Positions 51,170-61,460 of a DNA stretch of 64,000 bases are shown one piece after another. The position numbers were made by a program, and so were the translations under genes. The notes below the pieces were generated by a model. The model made no database searches, had not been told where the DNA came from, and saw only the letters and a program-made list of their open reading frames with translations. How positions within the stretch are numbered: position 1 is the first letter of the stretch; every line of letters begins with the position of its first letter. Origin of the DNA: Nocardia speluncae NBRC 108251 (lineage in GTDB: Bacteria; Actinomycetota; Actinomycetes; Mycobacteriales; Mycobacteriaceae); the NCBI RefSeq assembly GCF_001613245.1, contig NZ_BDBZ01000015.1:1-64000 (forward strand), given 5' to 3'.

Positions 51170-51697
51170 TTACTTGTTCTTGCGGCGGCCGAAGGGCCAG
51201 AACGAGCGGGTGCGGCGCCTCGGCAGCGCCGCGTAGACCATGGTCATCTCGGCGAAAACACCCGCTTCCCGCTCTCGGTCGTCACCGAAATCGTCGCGAC
51301 CCAGAATCTGGGTGATCGACCCCGGGGCGATGGTCGCCAGCGCGTCCAGCAGTGCCGGGTTGAGGGCGCCGATCGAGATCCGGGTGATATCGGCGTCCTC
51401 GGAGCCCGGACCGCCGTGGCCGAGCAGCATATGGCCGATGGCGTGCAGCACGATGTGGTCGGCGTTCCGGCCGGATGCCGAGGCGTCGTAGACGATGATG
51501 TCGTCGTGCTTACGCGCGATCCACAGTCCGTTGCCGCTGCACCCCAGTTCGCCCAGTGCCGAGCGATGTGCCGGCTGCAACGAGATCGGCCGCTTGCGAT
51601 ATGCGGCCACTTCGGCGAGGTAGGTGTTGAGATCCCACGGGCTGGGGAGGGGCACCGACCCAGCCGCATCGCCGAATCTGGCGTCCATGCTTGTCAT
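51170..51697 (-). CDS. ImmA/IrrE-like protein with altered zinc motif
   Basis: This 175-aa protein has the fold signature of the ImmA/IrrE (DUF955) family, with a helix DHIVLHAIGHMLLGHG and a later EREAGVFAEMTMVYA. The usual HExxH reads HAIGH, so the catalytic glutamate is alanine while both histidines and the downstream glutamate remain. Zinc could still bind, but proteolysis by the normal mechanism is unlikely. Such proteins often work with XRE regulators; an XRE gene lies two genes upstream on the same strand (53282-54142). A basic tail (RRRTRSFWPFGRRKNK) ends the protein. Confidence 0.8.
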   Translation of the reverse strand: MTSMDARFGDAAGSVPLPSPWDLNTYLAEVAAYRKRPISLQPAHRSALGELGCSGNGLWIARKHDDIIVYDASASGRNADHIVLHAIGHMLLGHGGPGSEDADITRISIGALNPALLDALATIAPGSITQILGRDDFGDDREREAGVFAEMTMVYAALPRRRTRSFWPFGRRKNK

Positions 51698-51777
51698 CGG
51701 CGAATACGTTACCGATCGCGCGCGCGCTCGTCACTTCAGCGATTTCCGGCCCGTGCTGCGCCGCCGGCCGACCGAGG

Positions 51778-53166
51778 TTACCGGATATCGACCTCGGGCC
51801 CCAGGGGTTTCACGTTGTGCGGTTTGTTCCACAACGCCGTCAGCGCCCACAGCACAACCCCCACCGCGAGCAGAATCCCGGCGATCACATACTGCTGTGG
51901 ATTGCGATCGGTGAACGGTGTGGCCAGATAGGCGCAGCACACCGCGCCGAGTACCGGAAGTGGTGTCGGGGTACGGAAGTGCCCGTGGCCGACCCGGTCG
52001 CGCCGCAACACCAGGACTGCGACATTGACGATGGTGAAGACCATGAGCAGCAGCAGGGCTGTGGTGCCGCCGAGCTCGGGGACCTCGCCGACCAGCAGCA
52101 GCAGTCCGAGCGCCACCAGGGTGGTGAAGATGATCGCGATATGCGGGGTGCGGCGGGTCGGATGCACCCGGCCGAGCGAACGGGGTACGACCTTGTGCTT
52201 GGCCATACCGTAGAGCAGGCGGCTGGCCATCAGCATGTTGATCAGCGCCGAATTGGCGACCGCGAACATGGTGATGAAGGCGAAGATCTGGGTGGGGAAT
52301 CCGGGAGCACCGATCTCCACCACTTTCAAAAGCGGCGTATCGCCCTCGACGAGTTCGTCCGGCGGCACCAGGGCCACCGCCGTGATCGACACCAGTACGT
52401 AGATGGCGCCGGTGATCAACAGGCCGGTGAGCAGGATCTTCGGGAAGATCCGGCTCGGTTCCTCGGTCTCCTCGGCCATGTTCACCGAATCCTCGAAGCC
52501 GACCATGGCGAAGAAGGCCAGGGTGGTTGCGGCGATCACCCCACCGAACACGGAACGGTCGCCGGTGTCGAATTCGACGATCCGCCCGAAGTCGCCGTTG
52601 CCGAAACCCAGCGCCCACAGTCCGATACAGATCACGATCAGCAGACCCGAGAGCTCCACACAGGTGAGTAGGACATTCGCCTTCACGCTCTCGCTGACCC
52701 CGCGCAGGTTGACGGCCGCGACCAGGGCGATGAAGGCGAGCGCGATGAGGGTGAGGACCAGACCGTTCGCACTGTCGAATTCGAAGGCCTCGGCGAAATT
52801 CGCCGCGAACGCCTTGGCGGCAGTGGCGGCCGAGGTGATCCCGGAGCTCATCACGGCGAAAGTCACCATGAAGGTCAGGAAATGGATGCCGAACGCCTTG
52901 TGCGTATACAGGGCGGCACCCGCGGCCTGCGGGTATTTGGTGACCAGTTCCAGGTAGCTGAATCCGGTGATCATGGCGACCCCGAAGGCGACCAGGAACG
53001 GTACCCAGACCGCGCCGCCGACCTCGCCGGCGACGCGGCCGGTCAGGGCGTAGATGCCGGTGCCGAGAATATCGCCCACGATGAACAGCAACAGCAGCCA
53101 GGGGCCGATGACACGCTTCAGTTCGGGCTGCTGCTCCGGACCGGTCCGGGCGGTGACGTCTGCCAA
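51778..53166 (-). CDS. APC-family amino acid permease
   Basis: This 462-aa protein has about 12 membrane spans and the APC start (LLLLFIVGDILGTGIYALTG). GFSYLELVTKYPQAAGAALY and FFAMVGFEDSVNMAEETEEP are further family segments. It should import amino acids or related amines with protons. The start is a TTG at 53166 with GGGAGCGAG upstream. It sits between the XRE regulator and the ImmA-like gene on the same strand. Substrate unknown. Confidence 0.9.
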   Translation of the reverse strand: MADVTARTGPEQQPELKRVIGPWLLLLFIVGDILGTGIYALTGRVAGEVGGAVWVPFLVAFGVAMITGFSYLELVTKYPQAAGAALYTHKAFGIHFLTFMVTFAVMSSGITSAATAAKAFAANFAEAFEFDSANGLVLTLIALAFIALVAAVNLRGVSESVKANVLLTCVELSGLLIVICIGLWALGFGNGDFGRIVEFDTGDRSVFGGVIAATTLAFFAMVGFEDSVNMAEETEEPSRIFPKILLTGLLITGAIYVLVSITAVALVPPDELVEGDTPLLKVVEIGAPGFPTQIFAFITMFAVANSALINMLMASRLLYGMAKHKVVPRSLGRVHPTRRTPHIAIIFTTLVALGLLLLVGEVPELGGTTALLLLMVFTIVNVAVLVLRRDRVGHGHFRTPTPLPVLGAVCCAYLATPFTDRNPQQYVIAGILLAVGVVLWALTALWNKPHNVKPLGPEVDIR

Positions 53167-53281
53167 GGTCGTCTCGCTCCCGCAGTGACCGGTATGCGCC
53201 GGTGATCGGACAGATGCGCCTTGTATACCCGTTCACCAGGTCCGCAATGCCCGTACTGCGCCGATTCGTGCGAAATACGGT

Positions 53282-54142
53282 TCAGCTCATGGATTCGGCG
53301 GCCTCGGCGATCATCACCGCAGAGTCCCGGGGGCTCAGTGCCATGGCGCGCAGCTGGTCGAACATGACACCGAAGCGGCGGATCTCGGAATGGCCTTCGA
53401 TCAATGCATCACCGGAAATGCCCTCGACATAGACCAATTCAGGGTCGGTGGGGTCCGGGAAGTCCAGAATCGTGAAGGAACCGGCCATACCCGGGTGGGC
53501 TCCCGCATCGAACGGCAGGATCTGCAGGATCACGTTCTTGCGTTTGATCGCCTCGCCCAGTCGTCGCAACTGGCCGCTCATGACCTCTGGACCGCCGACG
53601 ACGCGGCGGATGGCGGCTTCGTCCAGCACGACCCACAGTTCGAGTGGTTCGTCCTTGGCGAGCACCGCCGCCCGGTCCATTCTGGCCCGCGCTCGGCGTT
53701 CCAGGTCGGAGGCCTCCAGTTTCGGCATGTAGGTGTCGATCACCGCCATGGCGTACTGCTCGGTTTGCAGCAGTCCCGGCATGAACGAGGTCTGGTAGTG
53801 CCGGGCCGAGAGCGCCACCGATTCGAAATTGATGTACGCGGCATAGACCTCGGAGAGGCTGGCCTCGTAAGGCCGCGACATTCCCGGCTTCTGTGCGTCG
53901 GACAGTAGTTCCAGTGCGTCCTGGCGCCGCTCCGCGTCGATACCGTAGAGGTCCAGCATCGTCATCAGCGTGCGGCGCTGCGGACGTGCCTGGGCGGTTT
54001 CGATCCGGTACAGGGTGGTCACGTTGATTCCGGTGCGGGCGCTGACCTCCTCTTTGCTGAGCTCGGCGTCCTCGCGCATCTCCAGCAACAACACCGAGAG
54101 CCGGCGCAACCCCGCCGTGAGGACGGTGCGTTTGCCTGCCAT
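53282..54142 (-). CDS. XRE-family regulator with DUF5753 domain
   Basis: This 286-aa protein has an N-terminal helix-turn-helix (ELSKEEVSARTGINVTTLYR) and a C-terminal DUF5753 domain from about residue 100 (SFMPGLLQTEQYAMAVIDTY, VLDEAAIRRVVGGPEVM, NVILQILPFDAGAHPGM). Such regulators are abundant in Nocardia and Streptomyces and usually have a DUF397 partner next door. I see none here. It may control the permease and ImmA-like genes downstream. Confidence 0.92.
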   Translation of the reverse strand: MAGKRTVLTAGLRRLSVLLLEMREDAELSKEEVSARTGINVTTLYRIETAQARPQRRTLMTMLDLYGIDAERRQDALELLSDAQKPGMSRPYEASLSEVYAAYINFESVALSARHYQTSFMPGLLQTEQYAMAVIDTYMPKLEASDLERRARARMDRAAVLAKDEPLELWVVLDEAAIRRVVGGPEVMSGQLRRLGEAIKRKNVILQILPFDAGAHPGMAGSFTILDFPDPTDPELVYVEGISGDALIEGHSEIRRFGVMFDQLRAMALSPRDSAVMIAEAAESMS

Positions 54143-55110
54143 GTCATCCCTTTCGGCCAGCGCTACATGCGATGGGCGGTGCCCCCCTGGTTCGCGGCGG
54201 CCGCACGCCCTGTGGTGCCACCATAACGAGCGACCGGAACCGATGTGATCGGCAGTGTCGTATGGGGGGTGCCGGGCGAAGTTCCGAGCCCGCCGGTGCC
54301 GCGTGAGTGATCGCGCATCCGGCGCGGAACCGGCTGCCGGTGGCGGGGCCGCGGTTCGGTGGAGAGTTGCCGGCGTGGCACTTCGGTCGTTCGCGATCCG
54401 CGGTCGTGGCCGAGGCCTGCGGCATTGCTACCGGGTCGACCGCTGCACCGGCGGCTCCGGAATGTGGTTCTCCGCCAGGACCGGTTCCGATCGACGGTCG
54501 GTAAGGGTAGTTCGTCCGGTCGGTAGGCGAGGCTGTAATCCGTCGAGAGCGGACAACTTATGGTGAATATGGCAAATATATGGCAATCTTTCACGTGTGT
54601 GCGGGAGAGTCTCTGCGCGAATCCGTAACGCCGGACTGTGTATGCGTGAAACGTCGTGGCGACGGGCGTGGTTCGGGGGGCCCTCGGTACCGGTTGCCAC
54701 CGTCGGGGGCCTGCATACGGGCACCATAGGGGTAGGTACGGCGCCGGAGTGTGGTGCGGATAGATCTCGGCACGGTTGCGATGTGGTCGCGTAACGCGTT
54801 GTCCCGGCGGTGATCGCGGGGCCGGCGGCTATTGTTCGGCGCGCCGGGAATTCGGGCCGCCGGCGGGAACGAGCTTGGCGGGTAAGCGTTTTCGGTGGGA
54901 CCGCGGTGAGGCTCCGTGAAGGGGATCGTTAGGCTTGCGCACAACGCTGTTCGCAACATTGCATACCGAAGTCTTGTGTTCTTGCATCTGTAAGAGCATG
55001 ATCCAGCTAGCCTTGTTGTGAACAACGATCCGATGTCCGGGATTACCGAATCGAGAGTCGATCATGTTGGTACAGAGTGTGATGGTGCCGGGTGAGTCCG
55101 AGGGGTGCAG
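54143..55110. other. Gene-free interval with AT-rich islands
   Basis: No protein-like frame was found in 970 bases. Two AT-rich islands stand out: 54,556-54,595, with the direct repeats listed separately, and about 54,955-55,025, which ends with the palindrome GTTGT-GA-ACAAC. Promoters for the XRE gene and the DUF4254 gene must lie here, but no clear hexamer pair was found. No RNA gene was recognised. Confidence 0.4.
54567..54586. promoter_or_regulatory. Two direct repeats of ATATGGCAA at 11-bp spacing
   Basis: ATATGGCAA occurs at 54567-54575 and 54578-54586, so equivalent positions are 11 bp apart, about one helical turn, in an AT-rich island of otherwise GC-rich DNA. Same-face direct repeats suggest a protein-binding site. 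No adjacent start codon identifies the regulated gene. Confidence 0.4.
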
Positions 55111-55554
55111 ATGAGTGCGCCCACACTTGGGACCCTGCCGACAGCGCCACAGTTGCTGTGCGCTTTTCAAGGACGGCGGGCCCAGGACCGGGTGCTGCTA
55201 CGTTTCGCACATGCGCTCGTCGAACTGCACAAGCGTCGGGCACATGTCCGGGATCTGGCCGAGATTGCCGAAATCGACGGCCGCCGAAGCGAACTCGTGA
55301 ACGATATCAACGACTGGATCATCCGCAAGATGCCGCAGCATCGCCACGGAGCCTCGCTGCACACCGAAAGTCTGGGCGCGGTGATCGATCGCATGGCGCA
55401 CAGCTGGGTCGCGGCGAATCAGGCCATCGAAGCCGACGGCGTGCGCAGTGACCGCACCCACCGGCACTGGTACCACCTGGCGGAACTCGTTGACGGGTAC
55501 ACGGATTTGATCGCCGAGGTGGCCGGTGGCCGCCGCCGGTTACCGGTGCAGTAG
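55111..55554 (+). CDS. DUF4254 domain protein
   Basis: The ATG at 55111 has GAGGGG at 55099-55104. The 147-aa helical protein carries the DUF4254 signature RRAHVRDLAEIAEIDGRRSE, with NDINDWI following, and SLGAVIDRMAHSWVAANQAI. The family is common in Nocardia and other mycolic-acid actinobacteria and uncharacterised. It has no signal or membrane segment. Confidence 0.85.
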   Translation: MSAPTLGTLPTAPQLLCAFQGRRAQDRVLLRFAHALVELHKRRAHVRDLAEIAEIDGRRSELVNDINDWIIRKMPQHRHGASLHTESLGAVIDRMAHSWVAANQAIEADGVRSDRTHRHWYHLAELVDGYTDLIAEVAGGRRRLPVQ

Positions 55555-55719
55555 CAGGGCGCCGCGGATCTCCCGGCTGTCCAGTCCGATGAACGCGAAA
55601 TCCCTCGCGGTGGGTCCGGGAACCGCCGCGAAATGTCGAATGGCCTAGACCCAGCGGTGAGTCGGTGGCGAATACTCGGTTAACCGGGTGGTGTAGGTCA
55701 ATTGGAGGTAGGTTCTGCC

Positions 55720-56487
55720 ATGATTCACACGAATGGCGTCGCAACCGTATCGGCGCCGGAAGACCTCCGTACCGAGGTGCGGGCGCCGGTCGGCGTGGCG
55801 CTGTCGAAGGTCTATCGGGTACGCGCCGAAATCGACACGATGCTCGACGAGCTACGCCCCGGCGACCGGGTGCCCGCCGAACGCGAACTGGCGGGACGGT
55901 TCGGCGTCGCGCGCGAAACCGTCCGGCATGCCCTTCGCGACCTCGCCGTCGAAGGCCGTATCCGCAGACAGGGCCGCGGCACGGTGCTGGCCCGGCCGAA
56001 GGTCGTCCGGCCACTGGCCCCCGAATCCGCCGGCGAAGAAGCCGCCGGGGTGGTGCGCCGGTTGTTGTCCTGGGAGGACGGCATCGCCGACGCCGAGGTC
56101 GCGCGTGATCTCGACCTGCCGCCGCGAACCCCCATCATGACCCTCGAACGTCTGCTTTTCGCCGACGGCGACCCGATCGCGCTGGAACGTATCGACCTGT
56201 CGCTGGACAGGTTCGGCTGGTTGCGCGCGGCATTCGACCCGCTGGGTTCGCTCGCCACGACCATCGGCGATTCGGGCGTGGAATACGCGGGTGCCACCGA
56301 GCGGATCGAAACCGTCCTCGCCGCGCCCAGGGAGGCCGGGTTGCTCCGGTGCCGTCCGGCGGTGCCGTTGTTCCGGGTGGTCCGGCGCGGTATCGACACG
56401 CAGGGCCGGCCCATCGAACGGGTGGCCGCGCTCTACCGCGGTGACCGGGTCGCCTTCGAGGTCCGTACGGGTGGCCGGGGTCGCTGA
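55720..56487 (+). CDS. GntR-family regulator with UTRA domain
   Basis: The ATG at 55720 (GGAGG at 55704-55708) gives 255 aa. The winged helix (ELRPGDRVPAERELAGRFGV, ARETVRHALRDLAVEG) is followed by a UTRA ligand-binding domain (PIMTLERLLFADGDPIALER). HutC-type regulators of this kind bind small metabolites such as sugars or amines. No target operon is adjacent on the same strand, and the inducer is unknown. Confidence 0.9.
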   Translation: MIHTNGVATVSAPEDLRTEVRAPVGVALSKVYRVRAEIDTMLDELRPGDRVPAERELAGRFGVARETVRHALRDLAVEGRIRRQGRGTVLARPKVVRPLAPESAGEEAAGVVRRLLSWEDGIADAEVARDLDLPPRTPIMTLERLLFADGDPIALERIDLSLDRFGWLRAAFDPLGSLATTIGDSGVEYAGATERIETVLAAPREAGLLRCRPAVPLFRVVRRGIDTQGRPIERVAALYRGDRVAFEVRTGGRGR

Positions 56488-56569
56488 GCGGAGGCTCTCG
56501 CGGCTGTTGCGGTGTACGGCCGGGAACGTTCCCGGCGACCTCTCGGCCGGCGCCTACTACTCTTGAACC

Positions 56570-57433
56570 ATGTCCGTGCGTACCCGTCAGCCGCTGCTCC
56601 CTGGAACCCCCACCCCGATTCGTGAGGTTCCCCGCGCCATCGAACGCCCGGAGTATGTGTGGAAGGAAACCGCCCGCGAAGGCTCCGAACCGTGGGTGCA
56701 GACGCCCGAGACCATCGAGAAGATGCGTATTGCCGGCAAGATCGCGGCCCAGGCTCTGGCCGAGGCGGGTAAAGCGGTCGCGCCGGGGGTCACCACGGAT
56801 GAGCTGGACCGGATCGCGCACGAGTACATGTGCGACCATGGGGCCTATCCCTCCACGCTCGGTTACAAGGCGTTCCCCAAGTCGTGCTGTACCTCGCTCA
56901 ACGAGGTGATCTGCCACGGAATCCCCGACAGCACTGTGGTCGAGGACGGTGACATCGTCAATATCGATGTCACCGCCTATATCCACGGGGTGCACGGCGA
57001 TACCAATGCGACCTTCCTCGCCGGTGAGGTGGACGAGGAGGTGAAACTCCTGGTGGAGCGCACCGAAGAAGCCACCAGGCGGGCGATCAAGGCGGTGCGT
57101 CCGGGCCGGGCGCTCAATGTGATCGGCCGGGTGATCGAGTCCTATGCCAACCGCTTCGGCTACGGCGTGGTCCGCGATTTCACCGGGCACGGGGTCGGGC
57201 CCACCTTCCACAGCGGCCTGGTGATCCTGCACTACGACCAGCCCGCCGTGGACTCCGTCATCGAACCCGGGATGACCTTCACCATCGAACCGATGATCAA
57301 CCTGGGCGGTATCGAGTACGAGATCTGGGACGACGGCTGGACCGTCGTCACCAAAGACCGTAAGTGGACGGCGCAGTTCGAGCACACCCTGGTCGTCACC
57401 GACACCGGAGCCGAAATCCTGACGCTGCCGTGA
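56570..57433 (+). CDS. map: Methionine aminopeptidase, type I
   Basis: This 287-aa protein has an N-terminal extension of about 40 residues containing a proline-rich segment, as in mycobacterial MapB, followed by the pita-bread fold. Catalytic segments are [29 protein letters not shown] and [10 protein letters not shown]. It removes N-terminal methionine from nascent proteins. The stop overlaps the cobQ start by four bases. Confidence 0.96.
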   Translation: MSVRTRQPLLPGTPTPIREVPRAIERPEYVWKETAREGSEPWVQTPETIEKMRIAGKIAAQALAEAGKAVAPGVTTDELDRIAHEYMCDHGAYPSTLGYKAFPKSCCTSLNEVICHGIPDSTVVEDGDIVNIDVTAYIHGVHGDTNATFLAGEVDEEVKLLVERTEEATRRAIKAVRPGRALNVIGRVIESYANRFGYGVVRDFTGHGVGPTFHSGLVILHYDQPAVDSVIEPGMTFTIEPMINLGGIEYEIWDDGWTVVTKDRKWTAQFEHTLVVTDTGAEILTLP

Positions 57434-59067
57434 GCGTCCCCGGCGGGGCGCTGCTGGTCGCCGGGACCACCTCCGACGCCGGTAAGAGCGTGCTGGTCGC
57501 CGGGATCTGCCGGATGCTGCGACGCCGTGGGGTGCGGGTGGCGCCGTTCAAGGCCCAGAACATGTCGAACAATTCCGTCGTCACCCTGGACGGCGGCGAG
57601 ATCGGCCGGGCCCAGGCGTTGCAGGCGCAGGCCTGCGGGCTCGAACCGAGCGTGCGATTCAATCCGGTCCTGCTGAAACCCGGAAGCGACCGGCGGTCGC
57701 AACTGGTGGTGCGCGGACAGGTCACCGATACCGTGAGTGCCGCCGATTACATTGCTCATCGCACCCGGCTGCGCGCGGTGGTGGCCACCGAACTCGCGGC
57801 GCTGCGGGCGGAATTCGATGTGGTGATCTGCGAAGGAGCGGGATCGCCGGCCGAGATCAATCTGCGGGCCACCGATCTGGCGAATATGGGTCTGGCGCGG
57901 GCGGCCGGGCTGCCCGTGCTGGTAGTCGGCGATATCGACCGCGGCGGTGTGCTGGCACATCTGTTCGGCACCCTGGCCGTCCTCGAACCCGAGGATCAGC
58001 GGCTGATCGCCGGTTTCGTGATCAACAAGTTCCGCGGCGACGTGGATCTGCTACGCCCCGGTCTGGAACAGCTGGATGCCCTGACGGGCCGGCCCACGCT
58101 CGGCGTGCTGCCGTACCGGGAGGATCTCTGGCTCGATGCCGAGGATTCGCTGGGCAGCGTATCCGGGGCGCAGATCGGTCGTCCCGGGCCGGCTGTCGGT
58201 GGTGAATGGCTCAGCGTGGCCGCGGTCCGGCTGCCCCGGATCTCCAACTCGACCGATGTGGAAGCGCTGGCCTGCGAACCGGGGGTCGCGGTCCGCTGGG
58301 TGACCGAAGTGTCCCAGCTCGTGGCGGCCGATCTTGTGGTCGTGCCCGGGAGCAAAGCCACCGTCGATGATCTGGACTGGTTGCGGCGCACCGGGATTGC
58401 CGAGGAACTGCGGCGGCGTGCGGCCGCCGGCCGCCCGGTACTCGGAATCTGCGGCGGCTATCAGATGCTCGGGAACCGCATCATCGATCCGGTGGAATCC
58501 GGGGCCGGTACGGTCGCCGGGCTGGGCCTGCTGGATATGGACATCGAGTTCGCGCCCGAGAAGGTACTGTGCCGGACCGCCGCAGTGGGTGCGCCGATGC
58601 CGCGGGGCGCGGAACCGGTGGGTACGACGGGGGTTGCTGCGACCGGTTATGAAATCCACCACGGCCGTATCCGGCGTACCGCCGAGACTCCGTGGCTGCA
58701 CGTCACCGGCCGGACCTCCCCGGGCGATGTGCCCGGCGGCGCGGGCAGTGAACTCGCCGGCGAGCCGTCGGCCGAGGGTGTCGTGCGCGGCGCGGTATGG
58801 GGCACCCATCTGCACGGTCTCCTCGAATCCGACGAATTCCGCCGGGCCTGGCTGACCCGGGTCGCGCGGGCGGCCGGACGGACCGGTTTTCTTGTCGCGC
58901 CCGGGACGCGGGTGGCCGCGGTGCGCGCGGCGCAGCTCGATCTCCTCGCCGACCTGGTCGCCGAAAACCTTGATATCTCCCGGTTGGAGCGGCTCCTGGC
59001 GGAGGGGGTGCCGGCCGGTCTGCCGGTTGTCGAATCCGCGGTGGGCGCGCTCTCGCCAATGGGCTGA
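57430..59067 (+). CDS. cobQ: Cobyric acid synthase
   Basis: A GTG at 57430 overlaps the map stop, and the product has 545 aa. The N-terminal ATPase domain begins [20 protein letters not shown] and continues [12 protein letters not shown]. The C-terminal class I glutamine amidotransferase domain has the nucleophile in [10 protein letters not shown] (near residue 340) and the histidine in [10 protein letters not shown] (near residue 457). It amidates four carboxylates of adenosyl-cobyrinate diamide. No other cobalamin gene is nearby, so coupling to map may be incidental. Confidence 0.95.
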   Translation: MSVPGGALLVAGTTSDAGKSVLVAGICRMLRRRGVRVAPFKAQNMSNNSVVTLDGGEIGRAQALQAQACGLEPSVRFNPVLLKPGSDRRSQLVVRGQVTDTVSAADYIAHRTRLRAVVATELAALRAEFDVVICEGAGSPAEINLRATDLANMGLARAAGLPVLVVGDIDRGGVLAHLFGTLAVLEPEDQRLIAGFVINKFRGDVDLLRPGLEQLDALTGRPTLGVLPYREDLWLDAEDSLGSVSGAQIGRPGPAVGGEWLSVAAVRLPRISNSTDVEALACEPGVAVRWVTEVSQLVAADLVVVPGSKATVDDLDWLRRTGIAEELRRRAAAGRPVLGICGGYQMLGNRIIDPVESGAGTVAGLGLLDMDIEFAPEKVLCRTAAVGAPMPRGAEPVGTTGVAATGYEIHHGRIRRTAETPWLHVTGRTSPGDVPGGAGSELAGEPSAEGVVRGAVWGTHLHGLLESDEFRRAWLTRVARAAGRTGFLVAPGTRVAAVRAAQLDLLADLVAENLDISRLERLLAEGVPAGLPVVESAVGALSPMG

Positions 59068-59177
59068 TCCCCTGCGGTGTACGGCCTGAGATCTCTGTGA
59101 GATTACGCATCACGATCGTCGTGCTCTTTATGGGGAGCACTCCAACGGCGCCGGCCGGCGGTGTAGCGTCAAGCGTC

Positions 59178-59741
59178 ATGGAATCTCGGCGCATCGCGGT
59201 CGGTGACCGGGACTGGACGGTGCGGGTCGACGGTCCGGTGACCCAGCACAGTGTGCTGCTGTTCCCCGACTCCGGCGATCCGCCGGAGGTCTATGACCGG
59301 GTGTGTGCCCGGCTGCACAGTTCCGATCTGCGGACCATCGTGTTCGAAAATGTCACCGGACTGGACCTCACCGGTGTATATGCGGTTCTGGACGATCTCG
59401 GGGTGCCGTGGGCAAATGTCGCAGGACGCGGGGTGGGCGCCAGTGTGGCGTGGCAGGTCTGTGCGAAAGGTTTCGGGCGGTTCGTGAGCCTGATCGTTGC
59501 CGATCGCGGGCATCCCGCCGTGCCGGACGGATCCGGCACGGTACTGGAGCAGGAGTGCCCCGCGGTCGAACTGCCGACCACCGTCCTGGTGACAAAAGGG
59601 CTACCGCGGTCGGTGGCCGACAGCTCCGGGCGCCACGTGTACGGCGAGTTCCGCGTAGTGGACCTCGATGTCGACAATGTGGCCGCCGAAGCGGACCAGC
59701 AATTCGCCACCGAGATCGTGCTGCGCACCAGTATGTGGTGA
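59178..59741 (+). CDS. Alpha/beta-hydrolase-like protein of unknown function
   Basis: The ATG at 59178 lies eight bases after TAGCGT (59164-59169), suggesting a leaderless mRNA; a start at 59097 would run through that box. The 187-aa product has alternating strands and helices (SVLLFPDSGDPPEVYDRV, TIVFENVTGLDLTGVYAVL, NVAGRGVGASVAWQVC). The elbow position reads GRGVGA instead of G-x-S-x-G, so the usual serine nucleophile is missing. It may be a non-catalytic relative. It follows cobQ by about 110 bases. Confidence 0.65.
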   Translation: MESRRIAVGDRDWTVRVDGPVTQHSVLLFPDSGDPPEVYDRVCARLHSSDLRTIVFENVTGLDLTGVYAVLDDLGVPWANVAGRGVGASVAWQVCAKGFGRFVSLIVADRGHPAVPDGSGTVLEQECPAVELPTTVLVTKGLPRSVADSSGRHVYGEFRVVDLDVDNVAAEADQQFATEIVLRTSMW

Positions 59742-59875
59742 GCCGCGGGCGGGCGCCGGCCTCTCCGATGAGCCGCCGGGCCGCACCGATATCGACCCGT
59801 GGATTCCCATGGCGGCCCAGGAGAGCGGTTTCGACTGCACGATGTGGCTGCCTTCGCCGCCCAGGCAAACGGTCG

Positions 59876-60967
59876 CTACGTGCGCTCGCCCGAGAGATAG
59901 GTCGCGAGCCAGTCCAGCCAGCTGTCCAGTTCCCGGAACGCCGCCGACCGGGGCTCGTCCGCGGACAGGAATACATCGTGCCGGGCCCCGTCGATCGGGA
60001 CGATGCTGGTGCGATCACCCAGGCAGCCGGCCCAGCGCTGGATCTGGGCCACGTCCAGAACCGCGTCGGCCACGTCGACGGCGGGTCCGTATTCGCGGGC
60101 GAACTGGGTGAGCTTCGATCGCAACAGCAGGGCGGGCACACCGATATCCAGCCCCCGGTGCAACCGTGCCTGACCCAGGCGGATCGCACGGAGCCAGCCT
60201 GCCCGCACCGGGAAACCCTGCCGCGGCTTCCAGTCCAGGTCGTAGTCCCATTCGCCGGCCAGGCTGTGGTGCAGGCTGTCGCCGTAGGCACTGGATTTAC
60301 TCAGCGGCAGCGCCGACTTGGCCCGGAACCGGCCCACCGTGTTGATCACTTGCGTGCCCACAGTGCGCACATATGTCGGCCCCTGCAGATCGAACCATGG
60401 GCTGTTCAGAACAAGCCCGCTGACCCCGGCCGCCGCTGTGCCACCGGCGCGCTGCAGCCGATCCAGCCACAGCGATGCCACCAGGCCGCCGGTCGAATGT
60501 CCCATGACCAGGACCTCGCCCTGCGTTTCCTCGGTGATCAGGCGGAGTGATTCGTTCAGCTCCCGGTCGTAGAGAGCCAGATCGCCGATGAAGTGCGGGG
60601 TCTGGTTCGCGCGCAGCGAGCGGCCGCATTTACGCAGATCCAGCGCGTAGAACCGGTGGCCACGCGCGGTCAGGTGCTCGGCCACATGCCGCTGGAAGAA
60701 GTAGTCGGTGAACCCGTGCAGGTACAGGACGGCTACGGCCGGGCCGGTGGCGCCGGAACCGGTCGTGCCCGGGGCGCCTGAACCGGTATCTCCGGAGATA
60801 CCGGTATCCGGAAGGTGACGTACCAGAGTGGCGACGATCTCGCCCTCGCCATCAGGGTCGGTCCCCAGGTCCAGTGTGCGGTACTCGTACCCGTCACCGA
60901 GTACATCCGGCTGCCAGGTATCGGCCGCTCCCAGCGTGCTGCTGCGGGCCAGGGGTTCGTTCGTCAC
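59876..60967 (-). CDS. Serine hydrolase of the alpha/beta family (lysophospholipase-like)
   Basis: This 363-aa protein has the oxyanion region VLYLHGFTDYFFQRH and the nucleophile elbow VMGHSTGGLVASL. A late acid/histidine region (GARHDVFLSADEP) completes the triad. The N-terminus holds a low-complexity Gly/Thr/Ser insertion (GDTGSGAPGTTGSGATG). It resembles the hydrolase found near mqo in mycobacteria (Rv2854). Cytoplasmic, no signal peptide. Substrate probably a lipid ester. Confidence 0.88.
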   Translation of the reverse strand: MTNEPLARSSTLGAADTWQPDVLGDGYEYRTLDLGTDPDGEGEIVATLVRHLPDTGISGDTGSGAPGTTGSGATGPAVAVLYLHGFTDYFFQRHVAEHLTARGHRFYALDLRKCGRSLRANQTPHFIGDLALYDRELNESLRLITEETQGEVLVMGHSTGGLVASLWLDRLQRAGGTAAAGVSGLVLNSPWFDLQGPTYVRTVGTQVINTVGRFRAKSALPLSKSSAYGDSLHHSLAGEWDYDLDWKPRQGFPVRAGWLRAIRLGQARLHRGLDIGVPALLLRSKLTQFAREYGPAVDVADAVLDVAQIQRWAGCLGDRTSIVPIDGARHDVFLSADEPRSAAFRELDSWLDWLATYLSGERT

Positions 60968-61460
60968 GCCTCCAATCTAGGCGCATCCTCGCGCTGCACC
61001 GGGCTGTGCGTGCCGAGAGGCGGTGATCCGGGCGCGCCGGATACCGGTGTTCGGTCTGCGCTACGGCATGGGCCCGGTTCCGGGGTTCGCCGCGACTGTG
61101 CCCGTCGATACGGCGCCATCGGGTCCGCGCGGCGCCCGGCGCCTCGGCGTTCGTTTCCGGCCGTGCGTGGCGCCGGACGACGTGGCCGGCGGTGTTATTT
61201 GCGCCACCGGCTTTCGGTGACGGCGCCGCTCGGAGCGTCGGAGGAGAGGAATCTAGGTCACAATCGCCGCCCTGGCTGCGGATTCCGTGCGTGTCGAGGT
61301 GCACAATTAGCAATAGTGAACGGCGGGTAACCTACATTCGGCCGCGCCCGAAGAGGCTCGTCGCTGTCCGTGAACAACTGCATATGTGCCCGTGCCCCAG
61401 CGGACCACATCCCAGTCGGAATGTGTGCCCCGCGCACCAGGACAAGGAAGTCGAACACCC
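60968..61460. other. Intergenic region upstream of mqo
   Basis: About 490 bases without a protein-like frame separate the divergent hydrolase and mqo genes. A TACATT box at 61333-61338 inside an AT-richer stretch is the best -10 candidate for mqo and predicts a leader of about 115 bases. Nothing else was recognised. Confidence 0.35.

Noticed and set aside
55031..55093. 20-codon frame beginning ATG at 55031
   Set aside because: Too short, with no ribosome-binding site and no protein-like feature.
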